Shown: positions 26,736 through 35,291 of the stretch, in pieces | Layout: each line of letters opens with the position of its first letter | Numbering within the stretch: the stretch's first letter is position 1 | Assembly (NCBI RefSeq): GCF_014596975.1 | Contig: NZ_JACVXD010000003.1 | Span: forward strand, 62,001-126,000 | Length of the DNA stretch: 64,000 bases | Direction of reading: 5' to 3' | Source: Aestuariibaculum marinum | Lineage (GTDB): Bacteria > Bacteroidota > Bacteroidia > Flavobacteriales > Flavobacteriaceae | Notes under the pieces: model-generated | The model's database searches: none | Told to the model about the DNA's origin: nothing | The model's input: only the letters and a program-made list of their open reading frames with translations | Position numbers and translations under genes: made by a program

Positions 26736-27029
26736 ATGGGAGAAGGAATCAGTAGTTTTTTACCGTTTTTACTAATGTTTGCGGTGGTATATTTCTTTAT
26801 GATTGCACCACAAATGAAAAAAGCAAAAAAGGAAAAAAAATTCGCGGCAGAATTAAAACGTGGCGATAAAGTAATTACCAAAAGTGGTATGCACGGTAAA
26901 ATATTAGAACTTAATGATAAAGATGGAAGTTGCGTTATTGAAACTTTATCAGGTAAAGTTAAGTTTGAACTTTCGGCTATATCAATGGATTTGAGCGCTA
27001 AATTAAATCCAGCCGAAACTAAAAAGTAA
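26736..27029 (+). CDS. yajC: Preprotein translocase subunit YajC
   Basis: 97 residues: one N-terminal membrane helix (about 6-24, FLPFLLMFAVVYFFMIAPQ), a basic stretch (KKAKKEKKF), then the conserved LKRGDKVITKSGMHGKILEL and VIETLSGKVKFE segment. YajC is a small inner-membrane partner of SecDF in the Sec translocon. Length and pattern fit the family exactly. A strong terminator follows after 15 nt. Confidence 0.95.
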   Translation: MGEGISSFLPFLLMFAVVYFFMIAPQMKKAKKEKKFAAELKRGDKVITKSGMHGKILELNDKDGSCVIETLSGKVKFELSAISMDLSAKLNPAETKK

Positions 27030-27044
27030 TTCGTTACTCAATAC

Positions 27045-27080
27045 AAAAAAAGGCTTCCTGTTTGCAGGAAGCCTTTTTTT
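27045..27080 (+). terminator. Strong rho-independent terminator after yajC
   Basis: A-run plus GGCTTCCTG (to 27060), loop TTTG, CAGGAAGCC (27065-27073) and seven T's; bidirectional in form. Confidence 0.95.
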
Positions 27081-27171
27081 GTTTGTACTTACTACAGCGT
27101 AGGGTAAATTCTTGCTAAGGTGTCTTGTTTATAGAAAACTTTCAACAAAAGTTTAATCAAACATCTATACT

Positions 27172-27366
27172 ATGAATATTATTCTATCCTTTATTTATGG
27201 ATCTCTATTAAGTTTAAACAGTCTTCAAACTCAAAAGGAAGATGATTTAAAACATATTCAATCTATTGTAATTGAAACTTCCTTTTGCAAAAAGGGTTAT
27301 TCACCTGTTTTAAGAAAGAAGGCATTACCCGGAGTAAAAAGCAAAAGTGCAGCTAATAAATCTTGA
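27172..27366 (+). CDS. Possible 64-aa hypothetical protein
   Basis: 64 codons from ATG at 27172. The first 17 residues are hydrophobic (MNIILSFIYGSLLSLNS), resembling a signal or short membrane segment; the rest is polar and basic and ends SKSAANKS. No homologue is recognised, and no good promoter box is seen upstream. It sits alone between the yajC terminator and the proline-operon leader. It could equally be a chance open frame in AT-rich DNA. Confidence 0.25.
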   Translation: MNIILSFIYGSLLSLNSLQTQKEDDLKHIQSIVIETSFCKKGYSPVLRKKALPGVKSKSAANKS

Positions 27367-27641
27367 TATATGGGGGTTTTTGCTGATAATTGCATCGAAA
27401 TGATAATTAATTTTAAATTTTTTTTAAATTTTTTCATTCATTTTAAACCCTAATGTTAAACGGCCCGTTAAAACGTTAAAATCTATTTTACATAATCTTT
27501 GTTAAGTGTTATAGCTACACGTGTTAAAAGCCTTTTGTTGTCTTCTTAAATCTGACTTAAATTATTGAAAATAAGCACTCCAATATCAGGTTTAATTAAC
27601 AGTTCTTCACGTTCTGTTAGCGTTGTCTTAACGGTTGTGAT
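27367..27641. other. AT-rich spacer upstream of the proline-operon leader
   Basis: No gene recognised on either strand. The stretch is very AT-rich (long T and A runs around 27410-27440) and contains an imperfect AACGGCCCGTT-type palindrome near 27460-27470. No terminator or promoter with both elements was seen before 27642. Confidence 0.5.
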
Positions 27642-27672
27642 TTGCTTTAAGTCTAGCATTTTCGTACATTTG
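27642..27672 (+). promoter_or_regulatory. Promoter of the proline operon leader (TTG-N20-TACATTTG)
   Basis: TTG at 27642-27644 and TACATTTG at 27665-27672, spacer 20: an exact match to the Bacteroidota promoter pattern. The ATG of the 35-aa leader frame begins 4 nt after the -7 box, so the transcript would start at or very near that codon. Confidence 0.85.
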
Positions 27673-27676
27673 CAGC

Positions 27677-27784
27677 ATGGAAAAAGGTATTCACGAAATA
27701 CAAAACAAACGAATTTTTAATTTTAACTTTCTGGTATTTAGAAACCAGTCCGATAAATTCATTCCACCAAGCACTTCTAATTAA
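27677..27784 (+). CDS. Putative 35-aa leader peptide of the proline operon
   Basis: ATG at 27677 to TAA at 27782-27784. It begins MEKGIHEIQNKR and ends KFIPPSTSN, with two adjacent CCA proline codons five codons before the stop. It lies directly at the start of the transcript predicted from the 27642-27672 promoter and about 140 nt upstream of the first structural gene. A leader peptide whose translation senses proline supply is the obvious hypothesis, but two Pro codons are weak evidence and coding has not been shown. Confidence 0.4.
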   Translation: MEKGIHEIQNKRIFNFNFLVFRNQSDKFIPPSTSN

Positions 27785-27790
27785 TTATTC

Positions 27791-27907
27791 AATTGTAAGG
27801 CCAGTGAGTCTTACCCGAACGCGTTATCGCAATTAATACTTTTTTCAAGTATTTAAGCTTTAATTAATTCTAACAAGATAAACGTATACCTATTAGCTTA
27901 GGTGTAC
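27791..27907 (+). promoter_or_regulatory. Structured 5' leader of the proline operon
   Basis: Several hairpins can form. AATTG (27791-27795) pairs with CAATT (27830-27834), enclosing GTAAG/CTTAC (27795-27799 with 27810-27814) and GCG-TTAT-CGC (27821-27830). Next is AATACTT/AAGTATT (27835-27841 with 27847-27853). Last is GTATACC/GGTGTAC (27884-27890 with 27901-27907, one G-U pair), 19 nt before the GNAT start. The pattern suggests a regulatory leader; I do not recognise it as a known riboswitch. Confidence 0.45.
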
Positions 27908-27926
27908 AAAAAACTTATATCTGTTA

Positions 27927-28367
27927 ATGACTATTAAAACATTTGATGCCTTTTCGAGGCTGTCAATTATTGATATAAATCGAATAACTAATTTTCTGTA
28001 TCGCTATTCTGGAGAGTTTAGAGATACTAAAAGTGCCATTAGGAAATCTATTATGTACGCGGCCAAAGAAATACCCGGGTTAGGGGGCTATGTGTTTGTG
28101 GTAGAAAAAAACAATGAAATTGTTGGTGCTACCGTTGTAAACCGAACAGGAATGAACGAGTACATTCCTGAAAATATACTGGTATATATTGCGGTTAAAG
28201 AAGAATACAGAGAAAATGGTATTGGTAGTGAATTAATTAAGTATACTAAAAAGTATTGCGATGGCGATATTTCAATTCATATAAATAAAGATAATCCGGT
28301 AATTAAATTATTTGAAAAACAAGGTTTTGAAACAAAAAACATTGAAATGAGATTGGTTAGAGATTAA
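27927..28367 (+). CDS. GNAT-family acetyltransferase heading the proline operon
   Basis: 146 residues. GNAT features are the central strands GYVFVVEKNNEIVGATVVN, the acetyl-CoA loop VKEEYRENGIGSELIKY (about 91-107) and a C-terminal NPVIKLFEKQGFETKNIEMRL. From memory, a similar GNAT gene heads the arginine/proline biosynthesis operon in many Flavobacteriia. Here it is followed only by a 63-aa gene and proCBA. Acetylation of an amino-acid-related substrate is plausible but unproven. It lies downstream of the structured leader. Confidence 0.8.
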   Translation: MTIKTFDAFSRLSIIDINRITNFLYRYSGEFRDTKSAIRKSIMYAAKEIPGLGGYVFVVEKNNEIVGATVVNRTGMNEYIPENILVYIAVKEEYRENGIGSELIKYTKKYCDGDISIHINKDNPVIKLFEKQGFETKNIEMRLVRD

Positions 28368-28393
28368 CCTGTAATTACCAACAACTTCGACAC

Positions 28394-28585
28394 ATGAAAA
28401 TCATTTACATAAAAAGAGAAACGAAATACGAAAAACGCCATACAGTTAAAATGGGGGAATTAACCACCAAAGTAACTTATATAAAAAAATATTTGCTAGG
28501 CCTGCCTTTAAAAACATTACACAAATACCGTGAGACTTATTACGGAGAGGTTAAGGATTGTGGTGATTGTATGCTATTCGTATAA
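28394..28585 (+). CDS. Small basic conserved-looking protein with C-terminal CxxC
   Basis: 63 residues starting MKIIYIKRETKYEKRH and ending YYGEVKDCGDCMLFV. It is rich in Lys and Tyr, with two Cys in a CGDC arrangement near the end. No signal peptide or membrane helix. It lies 26 nt after the GNAT gene and before proC, in the same direction, and its composition looks coding rather than random. I do not recognise a family; metal binding by the CxxC is only a possibility. Confidence 0.6.
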   Translation: MKIIYIKRETKYEKRHTVKMGELTTKVTYIKKYLLGLPLKTLHKYRETYYGEVKDCGDCMLFV

Positions 28586-28642
28586 TTCGTTTTTGTAAAA
28601 CATTAAAAATTAAATAACTATAAAATAACTAATAGTTTCTAG

Positions 28643-28664
28643 TAGTTTCCGTAATTGGAAACTA
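28643..28664 (+). repeat. Hairpin in the proC upstream region
   Basis: TAGTTTCC (28643-28650), loop GTAATT, GGAAACTA (28657-28664): perfect 8-bp stem, preceded by a second TAGTTTC copy at 28633. It lies 49 nt before proC and could set internal regulation or mRNA processing. Confidence 0.5.
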
Positions 28665-28713
28665 TAGGAGCGTTATGTCTAATCACTAAACATTTAATAC
28701 GTAAACAAACAAA

Positions 28714-29520
28714 ATGAAAGTACTAGTAATTGGAGCAGGTAACATGGGACTTACCTATGCCGAAGGGATGTCTAAATCCAAATTGTTAAAAAAGAAGAAC
28801 ATCATGGTTTTAGATAAATCTGAAGAAAAGCTTGAAGAGCTTCATCAAATTTCACACTTTGATGCCTTTAGCGAACTTAAAGATTGTGTGCCTCAGGCAG
28901 ATATAATCTTTATAGCGGTTAAGCCATACCATGCGGAAAGCGTATTCCAAGCTATAAAGCCGCTTGTAAATTCGCAACAAATACTTGTTTCCATTATGGC
29001 AGGTGTTACTATAGCATCTATACAGGAAATTACAGGCTTAACTAAAGTTGTTAGAGCCATGCCAAATTTACCGGCACAAATAGGTAAAGGATTAACATCG
29101 TATGTTATTTCTCCAGACGTTTCAAGAATTGAAATGTTAACAGTAGAAAGCCTTTTAGATACTACGGGAAAATCTATTCAAGTAAGTAGCGAAAAATTTA
29201 TCGATGCTTCCACAGGTATTTCAGGTAGTGGACCAGCTTATGTGTTCTACTTTATGCAAAGTATGATGGAAGCTGCTTTAAAAATGGGGTTTTCAAAAGA
29301 AGATTCAACCGTTTTAGTAAGACAAACATTTACAGGAGCTGTAGAGCTGTTTAACCAATCCAACTTATCACCTAATTCATGGATGGAACGCGTCGCTTCT
29401 AAAGGAGGAACAACACGAGCAGCATTAGACTCGATGGAAGACAATAATGTAAACGAATTAATTAAAGATGCTGCTTTTGCTGCTTTTAAAAGAGCGGTAG
29501 AATTAGGTAAAGAATATTAA
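28714..29520 (+). CDS. proC: Pyrroline-5-carboxylate reductase
   Basis: 268 residues. The Rossmann NADPH-binding motif opens the protein (VLVIGAGNMGLTYAEGM, 3-19), followed by the family blocks IFIAVKPYHAE, SIMAGVTIASI, RAMPNLPAQIGKG and the C-terminal signature DASTGISGSGPAYVFYF with TFTGAVEL. The enzyme reduces pyrroline-5-carboxylate to proline, the last step of proline synthesis. It is followed by proB after 1 nt, so the three pro genes are one transcript. Confidence 0.96.
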   Translation: MKVLVIGAGNMGLTYAEGMSKSKLLKKKNIMVLDKSEEKLEELHQISHFDAFSELKDCVPQADIIFIAVKPYHAESVFQAIKPLVNSQQILVSIMAGVTIASIQEITGLTKVVRAMPNLPAQIGKGLTSYVISPDVSRIEMLTVESLLDTTGKSIQVSSEKFIDASTGISGSGPAYVFYFMQSMMEAALKMGFSKEDSTVLVRQTFTGAVELFNQSNLSPNSWMERVASKGGTTRAALDSMEDNNVNELIKDAAFAAFKRAVELGKEY

Positions 29521-29521
29521 T

Positions 29522-30292
29522 ATGTACAAGGAAAAAATAGTGATTAAGGTCGGGACAAATGTCATGACCAACAGAGACAATAAAATTGTTAGACCCGTAC
29601 TTAAAGAACTGGTAAGACAAATCGCCGAGCTTTATGAAAGAGATATCATGACCATTTTGGTGTCTTCTGGGTCCGTAATTGCAGGTAAAGAGGTATTGGG
29701 GAAATCAAAAATTAAAAATAAAACGCAAAAGCGTCAGGTATATTCGGCCATAGGACAACCGCGTATGATGCGTTTATACTATAATATTTTCCATGATTAT
29801 GGAATGAAATGTGCGCAGGTGTTACCAACTAAACGCGATTTTAGTCCTGGAGTTCACCGTCAAAACATGATTAATTGTGTGGAGGGTTTATTATCTGAAG
29901 GCGTTATTCCTATTGCAAATGAAGATGATGCTGTTTCGGTAACCATGTCTATGTTCTCAGATAACGATGAATTAGCGAGTTTAATTGCACAGTTGGTAAA
30001 TGCCGATAAGCTAATTATTCTAACAGATATCGATGGTTTATATACCGGACATCCAGACGCTGAAAGTAGTGATTTAATAGAAAACGTAAATCCAGACGAA
30101 AACCTGGATAAATATATTAAAGACAGTAATAAAAGTGAAGGTGAAGGCCGCGGAGGCATGGGGTCTAAATTAGACTATGCCCAGCAAGCAGCCTCAAAAA
30201 ACATCCCAACTTATATTGCCAATGGTAAAAACAACAATACCATTATAGATATTATAGACGGAAACTTTGTAGGAACTAAAGTATCTCTATAA
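29522..30292 (+). CDS. proB: Glutamate 5-kinase (short form, no PUA domain)
   Basis: 256 residues, an amino-acid-kinase fold with IVIKVGTNVMT at the N-terminus, ILVSSGSVIAGKE, IPIANEDDAVS, DNDELASLIAQLVNADKLI, LTDIDGLYTG and GRGGMGSKLDYAQQA. It phosphorylates glutamate in the first committed step of proline synthesis. The C-terminal PUA domain found in E. coli ProB (about 100 residues) is absent, a natural short form known in several bacteria. The start lies 1 nt after the proC stop and proA follows after 19 nt. Confidence 0.96.
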   Translation: MYKEKIVIKVGTNVMTNRDNKIVRPVLKELVRQIAELYERDIMTILVSSGSVIAGKEVLGKSKIKNKTQKRQVYSAIGQPRMMRLYYNIFHDYGMKCAQVLPTKRDFSPGVHRQNMINCVEGLLSEGVIPIANEDDAVSVTMSMFSDNDELASLIAQLVNADKLIILTDIDGLYTGHPDAESSDLIENVNPDENLDKYIKDSNKSEGEGRGGMGSKLDYAQQAASKNIPTYIANGKNNNTIIDIIDGNFVGTKVSL

Positions 30293-30311
30293 ACAAAACA
30301 AAAACAGAAAG

Positions 30312-31511
30312 ATGAAATTATTATCAGAAGATAAGAAGAATGACGTATTAGTAAGTATGATAAAGCAAATTAAAGCTAATTATCCTGCTATACTTGAAGC
30401 CAATAAAAAAGATATCGAAGCCTTTAATAAAGAAGATCAGGCCATGTACGATCGTTTAATTTTAAACGAGAAGAAAATCGACGGCATGATTCAGGCTATT
30501 GAAGAGGTTCATGTACAAGCCGATCCAGTAGGAAAGGTTATTGAAAGTAAAACTTTGGACAGTGGTTTAGAGATCATTAATAAAACAGCACCGTTTGGTA
30601 CTATTATGATTATTTATGAATCACGTCCTGATGTGACTGTTGAAGCGACTGTGCTGGCATTTAAGGCGAATAACAAAATCTTGTTAAAAGGAGGTAAAGA
30701 AGCCATCCATAGTAACAAAGCCATTGTTGAACTTTGGCATAAGGCATTAGCAGAAAATGATTTAAGTACCGATTATATTCAATTGCTAACTATGAACCGA
30801 GAGGAAACACAAGAATTCTTAAGGAACCCAACAGAGCAGTTAGATTTAATTGTGCCTCGAGGAGGAGAGCGATTAATTAAGTTTGTAAAAGACCATGCTA
30901 AATGTGCTGTATTAGTTAGTGGGCGTGGTAATAACTTTTTATATGTAGATCCTGAAAGCGACTGGCAACAAGTTATTAAAGTGATTTTGAATGCTAAGAC
31001 TCATAAAATTTCGGCATGTAATGCTTTAGATAAAATATTAGTGAATACTAATATTGCCGATTATGAAAATAAATTAAAGGATTTAGATGCTATATTAAAG
31101 TCTAATGGGGTTTCGGTATTAGTAGATGCTAATGTACAGGAAGTGTTAAATGAAAACACCTTAATTCAAGACGAATCGGTTTGGTATGAAGAGTTTCTTG
31201 AGATGAAATGTCTTGTAGGAACGGTTGATTCACTTGAAGAAGCCATCAATCAAATCAACAAATATTCTGGCGGGCATTCTGCAACGATTATGACGACTAA
31301 TAAAGCAACAGCGCAACAATTTATGGAACAGGTAGATTGTGCTGCGGTTTATCATAATGCGTCCACTCGATTTACAGATGGCGGACAATTAGGAGCAGGA
31401 GCAGAGTTAGCTATTAGTACAGATAAATTACACCACCGCGGACCATTAGGTCTTAAAGAGTTGGTGACCAATAAATACTATGTTTATGGCGACGGCCATG
31501 TAAGAGCATAG
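30312..31511 (+). CDS. proA: Gamma-glutamyl phosphate reductase
   Basis: 399 residues of the aldehyde dehydrogenase superfamily with ProA blocks: TAPFGTIMIIYESRPDVTVEA (93-113), ILLKGGKEA (123-131), LDLIVPRGGERLIKF (177-191), the catalytic Cys region NAKTHKISACNALDK (C236) and FTDGGQLGAGAELAIST near the end. It reduces gamma-glutamyl phosphate to glutamate semialdehyde with NADPH. Last gene of the proline operon, ending 6 nt from a convergent gene with no obvious terminator between them. Confidence 0.96.
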   Translation: MKLLSEDKKNDVLVSMIKQIKANYPAILEANKKDIEAFNKEDQAMYDRLILNEKKIDGMIQAIEEVHVQADPVGKVIESKTLDSGLEIINKTAPFGTIMIIYESRPDVTVEATVLAFKANNKILLKGGKEAIHSNKAIVELWHKALAENDLSTDYIQLLTMNREETQEFLRNPTEQLDLIVPRGGERLIKFVKDHAKCAVLVSGRGNNFLYVDPESDWQQVIKVILNAKTHKISACNALDKILVNTNIADYENKLKDLDAILKSNGVSVLVDANVQEVLNENTLIQDESVWYEEFLEMKCLVGTVDSLEEAINQINKYSGGHSATIMTTNKATAQQFMEQVDCAAVYHNASTRFTDGGQLGAGAELAISTDKLHHRGPLGLKELVTNKYYVYGDGHVRA

Positions 31512-31517
31512 TTAGGT

Positions 31518-32111
31518 TTAGCGATATTTGTCGTTTAAACCGATACCCTGCAAAACCAAGGGAATAATTTTTTCCATACGCGTTTGTTTCGTGATTTCCC
31601 GTTTTGCAGAGCTTATATACTCGCAATATTCGCGTTGTTTGTAAGTGGTAAGTGATTCGAAGCTTGTTTTAAAAGCAGCGTTATCACTTATCAAATCTTT
31701 TAATTCCAAAGGCATGCTAAGACTTTTAGTGTGCCTTTTTGGTTTTAATTCCTTGCCTAATTTTTGATTTTCAATAGCTTCTTTAACATAATTTAAAACC
31801 AAGTTTTTATCTATGTCTGTTATTGTTTGAAATCGCAATTGACGTAAAGCTTTGGTTTTATCTTCCTGTGCATTAACCAAAACCTTTTTTTCATCCTTAA
31901 CGAAAACACCATTAAAAAACCAGATACCAAAATGGTGTTTAAAAGCACCTAAGCCAATCACATTTTTGTTATTCAAAGTATATACGGGCGAACTCCATTT
32001 AATCGTTTCTTCAAGCTCTGTTGAATTAATAATCTCTCGTAGAAGTTCTAATTCATTTTTAAAGAGGGAATGTTTTTCAATGTATTCTTCAACGGAAGTG
32101 ACTTTTTCCAT
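31518..32111 (-). CDS. YdeI/OmpD-associated family protein with DUF1801-like N-terminus
   Basis: 197 residues. The N-terminal half resembles DUF1801 (EETIKWSSPVYTLNNKNVIGLGAFKHHFGIWF, about 35-66), a small domain also found in frataxin-like folds. The C-terminal half matches the YdeI/OmdA type: SMPLELKDLISDNAAFKTSFESLTTYKQREYCEYISSAKREITKQTRM, about 130-180. Such proteins are annotated as bacteriocin-protection or OmpD-associated, with little experimental support. It lies 9 nt downstream of the AsmA gene's stop in the same direction and may be co-transcribed. Confidence 0.85.
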   Translation of the reverse strand: MEKVTSVEEYIEKHSLFKNELELLREIINSTELEETIKWSSPVYTLNNKNVIGLGAFKHHFGIWFFNGVFVKDEKKVLVNAQEDKTKALRQLRFQTITDIDKNLVLNYVKEAIENQKLGKELKPKRHTKSLSMPLELKDLISDNAAFKTSFESLTTYKQREYCEYISSAKREITKQTRMEKIIPLVLQGIGLNDKYR

Positions 32112-32120
32112 GTGCTAAAC

Positions 32121-35096
32121 TTAGTTGTAATCTAATGCTTTTAAAATACGCTCTTTTTGTAAAAATACTGAAGAGTCTGCTTTTTTAATTAAACGCTGCT
32201 TATCGGTAAAGTAGTATTTGTATTTGGCTTTTACTAGTTTTATATGATGGTCTGAAAAATTACTCCCCGAAATATCAACCCCCATTTTTATGGGAATGGG
32301 AGATTTAAGTACTGAAACATGATAGTCGTAACTCATGTCTATACGTTGTACGCCACCCAAGGCAATTCGGTATTTGTCGACTTCTAAAAGCGCCGGAAGA
32401 ATTTGTACTTCCCCTTTTTTAAATTCTACTTCGGCATCAAAAGTCTTTACCGGGTTTTTTTGTTTGGGTTTAAAACTAATGGCTTTTGCGACATCATTAA
32501 ATGCAGGGTCGTTAACCACCATAATATCTCTGGCTTTTAGAGCGGCAACACCTCGTAAACTTGGGAGTTTAAAGTCTAAGTTTTCGTTTAAAAGTACATT
32601 GCCTTTTATTCTGAAATCGGCTTTACCTTCAAACGATTTTATAGCAGGGAAGAGCGTATCCATTACAGGAACAACATCATTAATCTGGTTCATATCAATC
32701 TGACTGATATAAAATCTGAAATCCAGATTAGCTTCCGTATTGCTTTTAGGATTGTATTTCATATAGGCATCCATATTAGCAGATAAGGTGGTAAGATTAA
32801 TGTTGTTCATATTTACTACGCCATCTTTTACTGTCATTTCACCATGAATATCATTAATGTTTATAAACCCCATTCTAAAGGCTTTAACGTAGGTTGAAAA
32901 TTTAAAGTCACACTGTTTAGGTATTCTGAAAATACGCTTTCCAGGCGTTACATTGGCAGCTTTTACGGAATCTAAAACAACTTCGTCTTTAGCGGTAACA
33001 ATTTCACCAGTTTCTGGTGGTGCTAAAGCCAGCATAAGTTGGTTGGCATCGGTAAAATTAGATTCTACTTTTAAATTTGCTGTTACCAGTTCGCCATTTT
33101 GGAAGCCTCTGGCATGTTTTAATTCGCCCGTAAGAGTCATGTCGGTATCACCAAAATTAATTTTAGTGCGATTCAGTGTAATGTCGTCATTTACGAAGGC
33201 AATCCCAGATTCAGAAGTTTTTAAATTATAAACGTATTCTGGAGCATGAGCATAAATACTTTTAAATGATAAGTTTCCTGAAGGTTCCCATAAATTGGAA
33301 GGTGTTTTACTAACCTTTAATTCAGTTTGAGCTCCCATAATGGTTACAAAGGCTGTTTTTTGTGATAAGGTAACGCTATCGGTAACAATTTGTGAAGCCA
33401 TGTGGGCTAAGTTTTTTTCAGATTTGGGAATAAACTCAGCATCCATTTTTAGGTTTTTTATATAACTGTAAATAGAATCGGTAGCCTGCATTTCAAAGTC
33501 TTGTAATGCAATATCCGCTTTAAACTGTGGTAGAGTGGTTGGCTTATCATCGGCTTTAAAATCAATATTTACCTGTTTCATACTAGTGTCTAACCATTGT
33601 TTATATTTTGCAACTGTATTGTAAACCACTAAAGTTGATGTAAGTGATTTAGCGTTATCTTCACCTTTATGAATTTTAAAGTTGATATTCTCAGAACTTA
33701 CAACGGCTGAATCTTTTTGGGAACTAATAAGTAGGTCTTTAACCTGAACAATAGCATCTAAATTAACTTTGTTAAAATGAAAATCTTCTAAGTCGGCGCT
33801 GTTGAAATCTGCTAATAAATCTGAATGAATAGATCCTTTTAAGGTTACAGAAGGATGAACAGGGAAGTTCTTAGTTATAGTATTAAAATCAATATCTGCT
33901 ATAGATTGAATATTGACGATGGGCTGTTTTGTAAGTTGCTTGATGTCGCCCGATATATCCATATTTATACCAGTTCCCAGTATGTTAAATGTTTTAATTT
34001 CGGAAAAGGATTCTTTTGGACTGTTTTGGTTGATATACGTGTGAATATTAGCATTCATATCTTCGATTTCACCCTTAAAGTTTTTATAAGCTATAGAACC
34101 GTTATCTATTTTAAAATAGCTGTTCACGACAGGAAAACTGTCTTTGCTATAAATGCCTTCTATGTGCGTTTTCAAGTTAATAAATCCTTTAGCTTTTAAG
34201 CCTTCCTGACTTAAAAAGCGGGGCGGGATCGTGTTAGTAATATTTTTTAAGGACTTTGTGGAAAGTTCACTGTTTATATTAACCTTTATTTTTTTATGAT
34301 GCGGAAAGAATTGTACATAGCCTTCATTTTCGAAGTGGATGTCGTTTATAGATACTTCGCTGTTTTTTATGGTGAGCAGGGTATCGGCAAAGGTGAGTTC
34401 CAGTTTTGAAGCCACAGTAACATGGTCCAGATTATAGGGGCGTTTGCCAGGTTGCGATAGAGCAATGTGGTCACTGCTTTTCTCTACATTCAGTCGCAGA
34501 CCGGTTTTGGTAGTTTTTGATTTTATCGAAAGGTTGAGGTTTTCAACATCGTAATTCATTTTCGATAAACCGTCTATGGCATGGGCTTCGGCCTGTGAAA
34601 TGGTAATTTTAGGGACATAAATTTCAGATGCTTTAATCGGTTTTTTTGTTTTGGTCGCTTTGGTTGTATCGGGAGTGGTTTTAGCTAGATTATTCCAGTT
34701 CGAGTTTCCTAAGGAGTCTACATAAAAGAACAGTTTAGGGCTATTAAGCTCAATGCTGTGTACCGCTTTTTTGCTTTTTTGCAGTAAGCCAATCACATTT
34801 AAATTTACCCGGGCTTTTTTGAAAGCGATTAAGGTGTCTTGTTTATAAAAGGTTTTGTTAGGTAATAGGGCACCGTTGGTTAGCTGCAGGGAGAGCTTAG
34901 GGAAACTGGAAAAATAGGTGAGCTCTATACGTTCACAATCCACTTTTCCTAGTAAATCCTGATTGAGTAGTTCTAAAGCTTTGGGCGTTATTTTTTCGGG
35001 AGTAATAATTATGTTAAGCGCTATGGCAATGACAATAAAAACGAACACAATGAGACTTAGCAGTGCTATTGAAAGGCGTTTAATCCATGTTTTCAT
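32121..35096 (-). CDS. Large AsmA-family protein
   Basis: 991 residues: one N-terminal membrane anchor (about 9-31, IALLSLIVFVFIVIAIALNII), then an AsmA N-terminal domain (ALELLNQDLLGKVDCERIELTYFSSFPKLSLQL, VIGLLQKSKKAVHSIELNSPKLFFYVD) and a long beta-rich body ending in an AsmA-like C-terminal region (about 780-950). It belongs to the AsmA/TamB group of bridge-like proteins thought to carry phospholipid between inner and outer membranes. It is longer than E. coli AsmA (about 617) but typical for Bacteroidota paralogues. Confidence 0.88.
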   Translation of the reverse strand: MKTWIKRLSIALLSLIVFVFIVIAIALNIIITPEKITPKALELLNQDLLGKVDCERIELTYFSSFPKLSLQLTNGALLPNKTFYKQDTLIAFKKARVNLNVIGLLQKSKKAVHSIELNSPKLFFYVDSLGNSNWNNLAKTTPDTTKATKTKKPIKASEIYVPKITISQAEAHAIDGLSKMNYDVENLNLSIKSKTTKTGLRLNVEKSSDHIALSQPGKRPYNLDHVTVASKLELTFADTLLTIKNSEVSINDIHFENEGYVQFFPHHKKIKVNINSELSTKSLKNITNTIPPRFLSQEGLKAKGFINLKTHIEGIYSKDSFPVVNSYFKIDNGSIAYKNFKGEIEDMNANIHTYINQNSPKESFSEIKTFNILGTGINMDISGDIKQLTKQPIVNIQSIADIDFNTITKNFPVHPSVTLKGSIHSDLLADFNSADLEDFHFNKVNLDAIVQVKDLLISSQKDSAVVSSENINFKIHKGEDNAKSLTSTLVVYNTVAKYKQWLDTSMKQVNIDFKADDKPTTLPQFKADIALQDFEMQATDSIYSYIKNLKMDAEFIPKSEKNLAHMASQIVTDSVTLSQKTAFVTIMGAQTELKVSKTPSNLWEPSGNLSFKSIYAHAPEYVYNLKTSESGIAFVNDDITLNRTKINFGDTDMTLTGELKHARGFQNGELVTANLKVESNFTDANQLMLALAPPETGEIVTAKDEVVLDSVKAANVTPGKRIFRIPKQCDFKFSTYVKAFRMGFININDIHGEMTVKDGVVNMNNINLTTLSANMDAYMKYNPKSNTEANLDFRFYISQIDMNQINDVVPVMDTLFPAIKSFEGKADFRIKGNVLLNENLDFKLPSLRGVAALKARDIMVVNDPAFNDVAKAISFKPKQKNPVKTFDAEVEFKKGEVQILPALLEVDKYRIALGGVQRIDMSYDYHVSVLKSPIPIKMGVDISGSNFSDHHIKLVKAKYKYYFTDKQRLIKKADSSVFLQKERILKALDYN

Positions 35097-35208
35097 ATTA
35101 GAATTTATTATTTGATTACCAGTGGTTAAGGACTAATAAATTTATGAAATATTAATAAGAAAGACGATTAATCAGACAAGTTTATTGGAGGGCATTACTA
35201 TAAAAGGC

Positions 35209-35237
35209 AATCACCCTGAAAGGGGCGATTCTATTTT
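35209..35237 (-). terminator. Imperfect hairpin downstream of the 167-aa gene
   Basis: AATCACCCT / AGGGGCGATT with a GAA loop; on the + strand followed by CTATTTTTTT, on the minus strand by GCCTTTTAT. The stem has mismatches. Confidence 0.4.
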
Positions 35238-35291
35238 TTTGGTTTATAAAATTAGATGTTGCGTAACAGTTACCACTTTTGTATTTGCCTC

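Noticed and set aside
33855..34199. 114-codon plus-strand frame inside the AsmA gene
   Set aside because: It lies wholly antisense to a well-supported gene and has no family pattern.
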